In this document: positions 16,945-25,426 of the stretch, piece by piece | How positions within the stretch are numbered: position 1 is the first letter of the stretch | Layout: every line of letters begins with the position of its first letter | NCBI GenBank assembly: GCA_007132975.1 | Contig: SLNO01000018.1 | Span: 1-49,015, forward strand | Reading direction: 5' to 3' | From: Balneolales bacterium | GTDB lineage: Bacteria > Bacteroidota > Rhodothermia > Balneolales > Natronogracilivirgulaceae | DNA: 49,015 nt | The notes under the pieces: generated by a model | What the model was told of the DNA's origin: nothing | What the model saw: only the letters and a program-made list of their open reading frames with translations | The model's database searches: none | Translations under genes and position numbers: made by a program

Positions 16945-17005
16945 GGCTGCCTGGATAATGAGATTTAGTAGTGTTCCGTTGCTGCCAATCTGAAGCTAAG
17001 GGAGA

Positions 17006-18568
17006 TCAGGGTGCCGTGCGGACAAACTCCACTTCCCTGGCCCGACCGGTAGATACCACGAAACCTGTAATATAATCATCTTCATCGCGCTGGAAAACAA
17101 AATCCCATGATCCGGCCCGCCATTTGTCGTGAGCATCCTCGTTCATGATTCCGCGCGGCGAGAGCCTGCGATGGAGCCGGAGCGAGCCGTCTTCAACGGT
17201 CAATTTATAATCGATCTTGAGCTCATGGTTGTGGTATGTCCCTTCATAGGGCGTCAGGAACGCCTCGAACACATCCTTGAGCAGGATTTTTACCAGCTGC
17301 CGGTTCATTCTGCCGGGGTTGGCATCCTCGCGGTTGCATAGTGTCAGTACCGCCATTCCTTGTTGCGGAAACCGCCGCACATCCGTTTTGAATCCCATGA
17401 AGCTTCCGGCGTGCCCCTCCATCCGCACACCCTGCCAGACTTCCACATCCAGCCCAAGAGCGTAATCAAGGGTATCGCCCCGGACCACCTCGCGGCGGGT
17501 CATCATGGATCGCAGCTCATCGAATTCTTCCGGCAAGTCAATGGTGCCCATCCAGAAAGATTCCCAGCGCTTCCAATCCTTCAAGGTGGAGTAGAGTCCG
17601 CCCGGACCCACACCCTGGAAGTTGCTCAGATAGGTCTTCCGGAAAGCCGGGAGTTCCGCGGGCGCCGCATCCGCCGGTCCGCCTTCTTCGTCCGCCTCAT
17701 CCGCTGACGCGCTGACCAGGTCATAGCTGATCACCCGGTTCGGGATAACCCGCGTGCGGTCGTCATGGAAATGGCTGGATGTCATGCCTAGCGGATCCAG
17801 CAGCTCGGCTTCGACGAACTCTGCAAACGAGGTGCCAGAAACCACTTCCACCAGTTTCGCCAGTGCCGTGTACCCGCTGTTGGTATAGCTGAAGGCGGTG
17901 CCCGGACCGTTTTTAAGCGTCTCGCCGCCAAAGAACACGGACATGTAATCATCAATGTCCATCACATTACTCAGCGAAATGCCGGCGATATCCATCAGGT
18001 CGTAAATGTCCGGCAGCCCGGATGTGTGATTGAACAGATGCTTCACGCGCACTTCCGTGGCCCATTCCGGCCAGTCTTCGATGTAATTGGAGACACGTCC
18101 CTCATAATCGATTTCGCCCCGCACCACCAGCAGTGCCGCGGCTGCCGCCGTCACCTGCTTTGAAACCGACGCCATGTAAAACCGCGAAGAGTCCGAGAGC
18201 GGGATGCCGTAGTCCAGATTTGCCATGCCGAAAGCGCCGCTCCAGGCCACCTCGCCGCCGCTGTACACGGCCACGGCACAACCCGGCGCATCATCGCGGT
18301 CATACGCCGAGAAGAGGTCGTAAATGGCAGAGAGCGATGCCTCATCAGGGAAGTCGGAGGGCTTCACAGTGGACGCGGCTTCGCCCGGCACTTTGGCCGG
18401 AATCAAAATAGCGGCCAGGTCCTCTTCCGCGCCATTTCCGGTACCGGCACTCCGCGCAACGGCCTCGCCGGCGTTCTGGGAGCAGGCGGCGAACATCCAC
18501 CCGGAAAGAAGTAATAATGTCGTCTTTTCCACGATTCGGGAGACCGATAAGGTGACTGATTGTACCAT
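17006..18568 (-). CDS. Serine hydrolase, beta-lactamase class C/PBP4*-like, probable lipoprotein
   Basis: A 520-residue protein from the ATG at 18568, which starts a signal sequence ending LSGWMFAACSQ. The Cys may be lipidated, although Phe at -3 is unusual. A longer frame to 18706 lacks support. The catalytic signature is complete: SVSK (nucleophile Ser and Lys) in FYMASVSKQVTA, YTN in FSYTNSGYTAL, and HAGS in MEGHAGSFMGF for the KTG-type motif. Family members cut D-amino peptides, esters or lactams; a beta-lactamase role cannot be assumed. A C-terminal domain of ~110 residues (TPYEGTYHNHELKIDYKLTV) resembles the beta-barrel add-on of DUF3471-type proteins. It follows a paralogue on the same strand. 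Confidence 0.88.
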   Translation of the reverse strand: MVQSVTLSVSRIVEKTTLLLLSGWMFAACSQNAGEAVARSAGTGNGAEEDLAAILIPAKVPGEAASTVKPSDFPDEASLSAIYDLFSAYDRDDAPGCAVAVYSGGEVAWSGAFGMANLDYGIPLSDSSRFYMASVSKQVTAAAAALLVVRGEIDYEGRVSNYIEDWPEWATEVRVKHLFNHTSGLPDIYDLMDIAGISLSNVMDIDDYMSVFFGGETLKNGPGTAFSYTNSGYTALAKLVEVVSGTSFAEFVEAELLDPLGMTSSHFHDDRTRVIPNRVISYDLVSASADEADEEGGPADAAPAELPAFRKTYLSNFQGVGPGGLYSTLKDWKRWESFWMGTIDLPEEFDELRSMMTRREVVRGDTLDYALGLDVEVWQGVRMEGHAGSFMGFKTDVRRFPQQGMAVLTLCNREDANPGRMNRQLVKILLKDVFEAFLTPYEGTYHNHELKIDYKLTVEDGSLRLHRRLSPRGIMNEDAHDKWRAGSWDFVFQRDEDDYITGFVVSTGRAREVEFVRTAP

Positions 18569-18702
18569 GGAGTATGCTGGATTGGGTTGAGACGTAATCG
18601 AAACTTTGGAGTCTAAAAAAGGCTGTGCCGGGATTCGAGTGCGTTGATATGTAATTTCTGTTGGATGCGGCTTCGTTGCGGTGCGGCGGTTTTTCCAACC
18701 GT

Positions 18703-20088
18703 TCATTCCCGGTGGAAGGTGATGGCGCCGGTGCGCGGCGCTTCGAGGGTGAAGTGCCGGATGCGGTCATCATCGTCGCGCTCAAACCGGATGTTCCAGC
18801 GGTCGACGCGGAACCGGTCGCTGGCCGACCAGACCATGCGGCGCGGATCGTCGTACGGATCGTCGCCCGAGCGTTTCAGGTACAGGTCCCCATCCTCCAG
18901 AATGACCGTGAAGGCGACGCCGAGGGACTCGCTTGTGTATGTTCCGGCAAATTCCGCGAACCGGTCGGCGAAGACGTTGCGCAGGTAAAGGTCGGCGATC
19001 TGGCGGGAGTAGGCGGCCGGACTTATATTGCTCTGGTTGCAGAAAACGGTGATCCCGAGCTGGAACTCGGGGAAACGCATGTAGATTGTGCGGAAGCCCA
19101 TGTAGCTGCCGCCGTGGCCGAGGGTGACCAGGTCGCGGTAGATGCCGTGGCGCAGGCCGGTTGCGTAATTGATGGAATCGCGGCGGGTGGTGGAGCCGGG
19201 GCGGGACATCACTTCCGTGAAATTTTCAAGGTGCGAGCGGTTTTCGATGAAGTTGGCGTCCCAGAGCACAAAGTCCTCGACCGTGGTGAACAGGCCGCGG
19301 GCGCCTACCCGGTCCATGTTGCCGCGGTAGAATTTGCCGGGGCCGCGGGGGGTGGGGCGGTAGCTGATCACCCGGTTGGGCACGATCATGCCGGTATCGT
19401 CATGCCAGTGGGTTGCGTGCATGCCGATGGGCTCGAAAAAATGCTTGTGGGTGTAGTCGCGCAGCGACATGCCGGTGAGGTTGCGGGTGAGCACGGACAT
19501 GAGGAAGTACCCGCTGTTGCTGTAGAGGAAGTCGGTGCCGGGGTCGAAATTGAGGCGCTGCTGGCGTCCGATCATAACCAGGGCGTCCTCATTGGTGGTG
19601 GTTTTGTCGAGCCCGATATCGGCCAGGGCGAGCAGGTCGTAAATGTCGCGGAGTCCGGAGGTGTGGTGGATGATCTGGCGGGCGGTTATCGGTTTTTCAA
19701 ATTCTGGAAGCTCGGGGATGTAGGTGCGCAGGTCCTCGTCCAGGTCCAGCACACCCTCCTGCGCCATCATCATGAGGGCGGCGGCGGCAAACTGCTTGGA
19801 AACCGACGCGATCATGAACCGGGAGTCTGGGCGGATCGGGATGCCGTAATCCAGGTTGGCGATGCCGTAACCCTTGGCGAAGATCTGCTCACCGTGGCAG
19901 GCCACACTGACAGCGCAGCCCGGTGTGTCGGGACGATCAAACGCGAAGAAGATGCTGTCCAGATCGGTTTCGGACACATGGCTGTAGTCCGGGCGGTCGA
20001 GATTGCTGCCGGTTGCTGCCGCGGGGACGGGGTGTGATAGAAGCAGGCACAGAGTGGCGGCGCAAAGTAATGTTACCCGTAAAGTCAT
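18703..20088 (-). CDS. Serine hydrolase, beta-lactamase class C-like (paralogue of the next gene)
   Basis: A 461-residue exported protein with a clear signal peptide (MTLRVTLLCAATLCLLLSHPVPAAATG). The active-site motifs are SVSK in RFMIASVSKQFAAAA, YSN in FLYSNSGYFLMS, and GHGGS in LGHGGSYMGF. Shared phrases with the downstream protein (PDTPGCAVSV / DDAPGCAVAV, GYGIANLDYGIPI / GMANLDYGIPL, SGLRDIYDLL / SGLPDIYDLM) show tandem duplication followed by divergence. It lacks the long linker and lipoprotein Cys of its neighbour, so it is probably periplasmic. Its DNA looks somewhat more GC-rich than the surroundings. The real substrate is unknown. Confidence 0.9.
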   Translation of the reverse strand: MTLRVTLLCAATLCLLLSHPVPAAATGSNLDRPDYSHVSETDLDSIFFAFDRPDTPGCAVSVACHGEQIFAKGYGIANLDYGIPIRPDSRFMIASVSKQFAAAALMMMAQEGVLDLDEDLRTYIPELPEFEKPITARQIIHHTSGLRDIYDLLALADIGLDKTTTNEDALVMIGRQQRLNFDPGTDFLYSNSGYFLMSVLTRNLTGMSLRDYTHKHFFEPIGMHATHWHDDTGMIVPNRVISYRPTPRGPGKFYRGNMDRVGARGLFTTVEDFVLWDANFIENRSHLENFTEVMSRPGSTTRRDSINYATGLRHGIYRDLVTLGHGGSYMGFRTIYMRFPEFQLGITVFCNQSNISPAAYSRQIADLYLRNVFADRFAEFAGTYTSESLGVAFTVILEDGDLYLKRSGDDPYDDPRRMVWSASDRFRVDRWNIRFERDDDDRIRHFTLEAPRTGAITFHRE

Positions 20089-20304
20089 GATTAGAAGATG
20101 TGAATCAGCGTTGAGGGGAATACCTGTTGGATTGGCATCAGAAATAGTATCAATCTCCGCTGAAATTTACAAGCGGTGACCGATAAGGTAGGGGTGGAGC
20201 AGATGTTCCGTAGGTTGATCGCACATTTGAAATCCCGGATCAGCCGGCATATCTTTCCTTGAAACGTCCGTGACAGCTTACTTCTGACACGCATGTGTGT
20301 AATT

Positions 20305-20326
20305 ATGAACTGACATGTGAGTTCAT
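20305..20326. promoter_or_regulatory. 22-bp near-palindrome between a serine hydrolase and lipB
   Basis: ATGAACT-G-ACATGT-G-AGTTCAT reads the same on both strands except at its two single G positions. It is 61 bp upstream of the lipB ATG and ~216 bp upstream of the divergent hydrolase. Length and symmetry fit a dimeric regulator's operator. No regulator can be named. Confidence 0.4.
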
Positions 20327-20386
20327 TCTGACCTTATGGATCTGGATTAATTCTAAAAGGTCAAAAATTTATTGTATAGCCGGCCA

Positions 20387-21148
20387 ATGCACCCCTCCGT
20401 CCATTTTTTCGATCTCGGAACCGTATCCTACAATGAAGCCTGGAAGCTGCAGGAACAGCTTCAGCAAGAGCTGATTTCAGCCAAGAGGCACTCCTGGCCA
20501 CCCGGCAAACTGAGAACCGAAGACGGCGCAGATCCTGAAAGGAAGCCGCGACGGGACATCCTGCCATCCGGCTACCTCCTGTTCCTGGAACACCCGCACG
20601 TATACACCATCGGAAAGAGCGGCAGATGGGAAAACCTTCTGTTTCCCGACAACGTTCTGAGACAAAGAGGGATCGAGGTGGTGAAAACCGACCGCGGCGG
20701 AGATATTACCTACCATGGGCCCGGACAACTTGTGGGCTACCCCATTCTGGACCTCGAACAGTTCGGGCTAGGGGTCGCTTCCTATATCGAGCTTTTGGAG
20801 GAGGTGATCATCCGGACAGCCGCTCACTTTGGCATAACCGCGCGCAGGATACCTTCGCGGACAGGGGTTTGGGTGGACAACAACAAGCTGTGCGCAATGG
20901 GTATCAAATGCTCCCGTTATGTATGCATGCATGGTTTTGCGCTTAACATCCGGACCGATCTGGATTATTACCACGGGATCATCCCGTGCGGGATATCGGA
21001 TGGTGGCGTGACAAGCTTTGAACGATTGTGCGATCCGGCGCCGGACAAGGAAACAGTCTCGAATATCCTTCTTGATCATTTCAAGGACCTCTTTCAATGC
21101 GATATTGAAACGAGATCAGCTCCCGGGACATTGAAAGCCAGTCCTTGA
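20387..21148 (+). CDS. lipB: Octanoyltransferase LipB
   Basis: A 253-residue enzyme that moves octanoyl from acyl-carrier protein to lipoyl domains, the first step of lipoate synthesis. I chose the ATG at 20387; a TTG five codons earlier is less likely. Signature regions: EHPHVYTIGKSG, DRGGDITYHGPGQLVGYPI, then VWVDNNKLCAMGIKCSRYV with the catalytic Lys, and HGIIPCGI with the catalytic Cys. An extra ~20 residues (about 30-50, charged, with PPGKLRTEDGADPERKPRRD) interrupt the N-terminal part compared with typical LipB. lipA follows on the same strand after ~210 bp, so the pathway is grouped. Confidence 0.95.
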   Translation: MHPSVHFFDLGTVSYNEAWKLQEQLQQELISAKRHSWPPGKLRTEDGADPERKPRRDILPSGYLLFLEHPHVYTIGKSGRWENLLFPDNVLRQRGIEVVKTDRGGDITYHGPGQLVGYPILDLEQFGLGVASYIELLEEVIIRTAAHFGITARRIPSRTGVWVDNNKLCAMGIKCSRYVCMHGFALNIRTDLDYYHGIIPCGISDGGVTSFERLCDPAPDKETVSNILLDHFKDLFQCDIETRSAPGTLKASP

Positions 21149-21285
21149 AGCCTGAACAGGTATCCGGGAAACCGGACGATCACGTCTAACCGATTGCCAT
21201 CGCATTGTTTAGCCGAACGGCGCTTATAGGCTCAAGCCATTCATCTGCAAGCAGTTTCAGAATCGTCGGGATGTGCTTATTTTAC

Positions 21286-21300
21286 ACCCGGTTACCGGGT
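21286..21300 (+). other. Short GC-rich hairpin upstream of lipA
   Basis: ACCCGG-TTA-CCGGGT is a perfect 6-bp stem with a three-base loop, 60 bp before the chosen lipA start. A run of A, not T, follows on this strand. It may sit in the leader between lipB and lipA; a function is not evident. Confidence 0.3.
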
Positions 21301-21360
21301 AGCAAAAAAATGTCCCCGCAGCCTCGTTATTCAACACATCAAAATGCTGTACTCGTTTTA

Positions 21361-22371
21361 ATGATCAAGGAACTCAACGTCATTTCATCGCCGGAATCAA
21401 CCGTGCAAAACCAACAGCAGGCCACTCCCTGCCAAAGCCAATCCGGCTCACAAAGAGCCCCTCATGCCGGCATGGCTGCAGAACCGGCAAATCGAACCGG
21501 CACCGACGGCCCCAAAAAGCGCAAGCGCCGTCCTGACTGGCTGAAGTCCCAGATTCCCGGCGGCAAAGTCTACAAAGAGATTTCCGATATCATCTCCGGC
21601 CATTCACTGAACACCGTATGTGCCGAAGCGCGCTGTCCCAACATGTCCGAGTGCTGGAACGCTGGCACGGCCACCTTCATGATACTCGGTGATATATGCA
21701 CCCGCTCCTGCGGATTCTGCGCCGTCAAGACCGGGCGCCCGGCTCCGGGCCTCGACTGGGACGAACCCAACCGGGTTGTCGATGCGGCCAAGCTGATGGA
21801 CCTGAAGCATGTCGTGATCACATCGGTGAACCGCGACGAGCGGAAAGACGGCGGGGCCCCCATTTTTGCCAGGACCATAGAGCGCCTGCGCGAAGAGATA
21901 CCAGGTGTCACTGTCGAGGTGCTCATCCCCGATTTTCGCGGGCTGTGGGATGCACTGCAAATTGTACTGGATGCACAGCCCGACATCCTCAATCACAATC
22001 TTGAGAGTGTGCCGCGGCTCTATCGGCGCGTCAGGCCGCAGGCAAAATATGATCGCTCGATCGAATTACTGAGGATTTCCAGGGAGCAGGGCCTGCGCAC
22101 CAAGACAGGGATTATGGTCGGTCTGGGAGAAACTCCTGCCGAAGTATTCGAATTAATGGATGATATCGCTTCTGTCGGGGTTAACATTATGACTATCGGG
22201 CAGTATATGCAGCCGACAAAAATGCACCTTCCTGTTGATGAGTATGTACATCCTGAAATGTTTCAAACATACAAGGAAATTGGTGAAAGCAAAGGCATCG
22301 AGCACGTGGAAAGCGGGCCCTTCGTCCGTTCGTCTTACCACGCACATAAACATTTGGCACCTAAAGCTTAG
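21361..22371 (+). CDS. lipA: Lipoyl synthase LipA (radical SAM)
   Basis: A radical-SAM enzyme that inserts two sulfurs into the octanoyl chain. With the ATG at 21361 it has 336 residues; an ATG at 21310 and a frame back to 21205 are alternatives, and the first ~60 residues are low-complexity either way. The auxiliary cluster motif CAEARCPNMSEC (near 87) and the radical-SAM motif CTRSCGFC (C113, C117, C120) are intact. GDICTRSCGFCAV, VVITSVNRDERKDGG and the C-terminal RSSYHA (serine ligand to the auxiliary cluster) are all diagnostic. It follows lipB and precedes plsY. Confidence 0.95.
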   Translation: MIKELNVISSPESTVQNQQQATPCQSQSGSQRAPHAGMAAEPANRTGTDGPKKRKRRPDWLKSQIPGGKVYKEISDIISGHSLNTVCAEARCPNMSECWNAGTATFMILGDICTRSCGFCAVKTGRPAPGLDWDEPNRVVDAAKLMDLKHVVITSVNRDERKDGGAPIFARTIERLREEIPGVTVEVLIPDFRGLWDALQIVLDAQPDILNHNLESVPRLYRRVRPQAKYDRSIELLRISREQGLRTKTGIMVGLGETPAEVFELMDDIASVGVNIMTIGQYMQPTKMHLPVDEYVHPEMFQTYKEIGESKGIEHVESGPFVRSSYHAHKHLAPKA

Positions 22372-22457
22372 GATGAACGTAAAAAAATCCTATTTTTAGG
22401 GCAAAGACGTTCACTGTTCAATAATATCCTCCGCGGGGTCCAATACAGGAATTCTGT

Positions 22458-23150
22458 ATGCTGTCATTCCTTCTCATTGTCATTTTGAGTTATCTGCTTG
22501 GCTCCATCCCCACATCCGTGTGGGTCGGCAAGATTTTCAAGGGGGTGGACATTCGCGAGCACGGCAGCGGCAACGCCGGGGCAACAAATACCTTCCGCAT
22601 CCTTGGCTGGAAAGCCGGCGTGCTTGTCAGCCTGATCGACCTCGCAAAGGGTTTCACGGCAGCTTATTACATCAGCCAGATCGGCTACTACACCGGGGGG
22701 GTGTTGCCTCAGATCGTAATAATGGGAGTGGAATGGGAAACTGATATATTCATGCGGCTTATAGCCGGTGCGGCTGCCGTAGGCGGGCATATGTACCCCC
22801 TTTATGCCAAATTTAAAGGGGGCAAAGGGGTTATCACGGCGGCCGGCATGCTCTATGGCATTGAGCCCGTTTCGATCACCCTCGCCATCACCGTTTTTGC
22901 CATCGTGCTTTTTTCAAGCAGATACGTCTCGCTGGCATCCATAACGGCCAACTTCTCCTATCCGATTTTTCTATTAATCCTGAAGTACGGGTTTGGCTGG
23001 CCCATCGATGGCAGTCTAATCGTCATAAGCGCCGTGGTCGCAGGTACCATCATCATCAAGCACCACTCCAACATCCGCAGATTGATACAGGGAACCGAAA
23101 ACCGCATCCGGTCTTTCAAACCTGCGAAGGGCCGGCTTAACCAGGAGTAA
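22458..23150 (+). CDS. plsY: Glycerol-3-phosphate acyltransferase PlsY
   Basis: A 230-residue integral membrane enzyme that transfers acyl from acyl-phosphate to glycerol-3-phosphate, starting phospholipid synthesis. The opening LSYLLGSIPTSVWVGKIFKG with DIREHGSGNAGATNTFR, then GGHMYPLYAKFKGGKGVITAAG, are the three conserved PlsY motifs. Two membrane segments between them (around 90-110 of the mature order) are longer than usual because of an insert, GYYTGGVLPQIVIMGVEWET. gpsA begins five bases after its stop, so supply of the substrate and its use are coupled. Confidence 0.95.
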   Translation: MLSFLLIVILSYLLGSIPTSVWVGKIFKGVDIREHGSGNAGATNTFRILGWKAGVLVSLIDLAKGFTAAYYISQIGYYTGGVLPQIVIMGVEWETDIFMRLIAGAAAVGGHMYPLYAKFKGGKGVITAAGMLYGIEPVSITLAITVFAIVLFSSRYVSLASITANFSYPIFLLILKYGFGWPIDGSLIVISAVVAGTIIIKHHSNIRRLIQGTENRIRSFKPAKGRLNQE

Positions 23151-23155
23151 AGCTC

Positions 23156-24163
23156 GTGAACATTAGTATCATTGGTGCCGGAAGCTGGGGAACCGCTCTC
23201 TCTCTCGTCGTTGCGGAAAAGGGGCACGACGTTCGAATGTGGGCCAGGGAACCGGAAATCGTAGAAAACATATCAAATTATCACAAGAACGGCGTCTACC
23301 TGCCTGATATCCAGCTGCCTGAAAACGTTACCGCATGGTCTGACCTGGGTCAGGCACTGAAAGATGCTGAAGTTGTTGTTTTTGCCACCCCGTCACACAC
23401 CATTCGCAACATGGCGGGTGAGGTGAAAAACCTGCTCAAAGGGACCGAGCGTATCGTAACTGTTGCCAAGGGAATAGAAATGGACACTTTTATGACTATG
23501 AGTCAGGTGCTTTCCGAAGTACTCGACGGTGTAGTGAGCGATGATTATATAGGTGTCCTTTCCGGTCCCAGCCATGCAGAGGAAGTCAGCCGGCACATGC
23601 CGACAACCGTTGTCTCATCCTCCAATTCAAAACAAACAGCTCTCATCATCCAGGAAGTATTCATGACACCCCATTTCCGGGTCTATGTCAACCGCGACAT
23701 AATCGGGGTGGAGGTCTCCGGAGCTGTGAAAAATATCATGGCAATAGCCGCCGGTATCGGTGACGGCGCCGACCTGGGAGACAATGCCAAAGCCGCCCTG
23801 ATCACACGTGGCCTCGCAGAAATGCGCCGGCTTGGCATGAGGCTGGGAGCGTCACAGGAAACATTTGCCGGCCTGACCGGCGTGGGAGACCTGATCGTTA
23901 CATGCACCAGCCGGCACAGCAGAAACCGGAGCGTTGGCTATCGCATCGGCAAAGGCGAAAAGTTGAAAGATATCGTCAGCTCCATGAACATGGTTGCCGA
24001 AGGGGTTAAAACGACCCGCTCCGTCTATACCTGGGCCAAGTCCCTGAATGTCAATATGCCCATCACAGAGAAAGTGCACCAGGTGCTTTTCGAAGACCTC
24101 TCCCCGCAAGACGCCGTCTTCCAGCTTATGACCAGAGACCCCAAAGAGGAAATTATTTTTTAA
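23156..24163 (+). CDS. gpsA: Glycerol-3-phosphate dehydrogenase [NAD(P)+] GpsA
   Basis: A 335-residue enzyme that reduces dihydroxyacetone phosphate to sn-glycerol-3-phosphate for phospholipids. It uses a GTG start at 23156, five bases after plsY. The Rossmann motif GAGSWGTALSLV is at residue 7. The catalytic region reads VSGAVKNIMAIAAGIGDGADLGDNAKAA (Lys in the VKN segment), and GVGDLIVTCTSRHSRNRSVG is the conserved substrate-side loop. Its product is used directly by PlsY. Confidence 0.96.
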   Translation: MNISIIGAGSWGTALSLVVAEKGHDVRMWAREPEIVENISNYHKNGVYLPDIQLPENVTAWSDLGQALKDAEVVVFATPSHTIRNMAGEVKNLLKGTERIVTVAKGIEMDTFMTMSQVLSEVLDGVVSDDYIGVLSGPSHAEEVSRHMPTTVVSSSNSKQTALIIQEVFMTPHFRVYVNRDIIGVEVSGAVKNIMAIAAGIGDGADLGDNAKAALITRGLAEMRRLGMRLGASQETFAGLTGVGDLIVTCTSRHSRNRSVGYRIGKGEKLKDIVSSMNMVAEGVKTTRSVYTWAKSLNVNMPITEKVHQVLFEDLSPQDAVFQLMTRDPKEEIIF

Positions 24164-24238
24164 ACATATCGGTTTATTAACCAGAATCGTTAGGCCTTAA
24201 TTCTGTTCTCTTCAAAGTCATAATCAGATTTCTGAATT

Positions 24239-24901
24239 ATGAATCAGCAAGCCCCAATCCACAGCTCCATGAGCTTGCGGGACCTGAAAAACCTGATCAG
24301 GTCAGGTGAAGGACTCACGCTCGAATTCAAGCGGGCAATCTCCTCCCCCGAAAAAATTGCCCGCGAAATTGCCGCATTTGCCAATACACATGGCGGACAC
24401 CTCATCATCGGCGTGGATGACGACCACACCATAACAGGGGTCGAAAGCTACCATGAGCAGGATTTCTATCTGGAACAGGCGGCGTACGAGCTGTGCACGC
24501 CAGCCCTCGTGTACCGGATGGAGATCATCCCCTTCTTCAGCAGGGAGATACTGTTGGTCTATATTGAAGAAGCGGAAAAAAAGCCCGTAACCGTTCGAAA
24601 CGGCGCCGGTGATGCCATATTTGTCAGGGTGGATGACCAAAGCGTGCGCGCAAGTGATGAAATGGCCGGGGTAATGCGCGCCAAGGCATCCGATAAAGGC
24701 ATCACATTCCAATACGGCAAGAATGAACAGAAGCTGTTCCGATACCTCAACGAATATCCCAATATCACAGTGGAACAGTATTCCAGCCTGGCGGACATCA
24801 ACCGGAAAAAAGCGTCAAGGATACTGGTGAACCTGACCTCCCTTGGCATTCTCAAGCTCAGCAAAAAAAATCAGACCAATGTCTTCACACTGTCGGCCTG
24901 A
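24239..24901 (+). CDS. AlbA_2/Schlafen-type putative DNA-binding regulator
   Basis: A 220-residue soluble protein. Residues ~15-135 form an AlbA_2 (Schlafen) domain: LEFKRAISSPEKIAREIAAFANTHGGHLIIGVDD and the later YIEEAEKKPV and IFVRVDDQSVRAS segments are typical. The end (~160-220) is a winged-helix-like module (YSSLADINRKKASRILVNLTSLGILKL). Such proteins are often annotated as transcription regulators, but most are not characterised. It stands alone between gpsA and the Fe-S gene with no obvious partner. A regulatory role is a guess. Confidence 0.8.
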   Translation: MNQQAPIHSSMSLRDLKNLIRSGEGLTLEFKRAISSPEKIAREIAAFANTHGGHLIIGVDDDHTITGVESYHEQDFYLEQAAYELCTPALVYRMEIIPFFSREILLVYIEEAEKKPVTVRNGAGDAIFVRVDDQSVRASDEMAGVMRAKASDKGITFQYGKNEQKLFRYLNEYPNITVEQYSSLADINRKKASRILVNLTSLGILKLSKKNQTNVFTLSA

Positions 24902-25048
24902 TTCCGGAAACCGCGGACGCAAACCCCGTCTTGGCTAATGGACACTGAAAACAGGACTGGGAACTAACGGATGCATACATAACATTATATCATTACATTT
25001 ACACCGGAACAGTTATTCGCTTAACACAAAGTATTACTCGTTTTTTCT

Positions 25049-25417
25049 ATGGAAGCAACTAATAGCAACAGGCTCCCTGATGGGTCTCAAGTCCCGGTTT
25101 CACTCACGGAGCGCGCTGCCCGGCAGGTGAAAAGGATCATCGAAGAGGAAAAGATCCCTCCCGGACAATTCCTGCGAATAGCAGTGAAAGGAGGAGGGTG
25201 CTCCGGCCTCAGTTACTCGCTTGGTTTCGACGAAAGGAGCGGCGATGATGAGTTTTACACAACACAGAATGTTGAAGTTATTGTGGATAAGCGCCACATC
25301 CTCTATCTCAGCGGCATCTCCATCGATTTCCATGACGGCCTGGACGCTCGTGGATTCGTATTCAATAATCCGAATGCCACCAGCACATGTGGCTGCGGCA
25401 CTTCCTTCAGCGCCTGA
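25049..25417 (+). CDS. A-type iron-sulfur carrier (IscA/SufA/ErpA family)
   Basis: A 122-residue HesB/IscA-type protein that binds an Fe-S cluster and passes it to target enzymes. The three ligand cysteines are present in GGGCSGLSY and the C-terminal CGCGTSF. The VTERAARQVKRIIEE-like opening (SLTERAARQVKRIIEE) is the usual first helix. Fe-S supply fits the neighbouring lipoyl synthase, which needs two [4Fe-4S] clusters. The M20 hydrolase begins nine bases after its stop, so the two may be co-transcribed. Which A-type subfamily it belongs to cannot be decided. Confidence 0.94.
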   Translation: MEATNSNRLPDGSQVPVSLTERAARQVKRIIEEEKIPPGQFLRIAVKGGGCSGLSYSLGFDERSGDDEFYTTQNVEVIVDKRHILYLSGISIDFHDGLDARGFVFNNPNATSTCGCGTSFSA

Positions 25418-25426
25418 AACCTGGTT

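Noticed and set aside
17006-18568. Annotation of the serine hydrolases as antibiotic-resistance beta-lactamases
   Set aside because: SxxK/YxN motifs are shared by many esterases and peptidases; nothing in the sequence or context points to lactam hydrolysis.
18661-20037. Plus-strand frame of 458 codons
   Set aside because: It lies antisense to the serine hydrolase, which has a signal peptide and all catalytic motifs; the plus translation shows only GC-driven Val/Ala/Gly-rich sequence.
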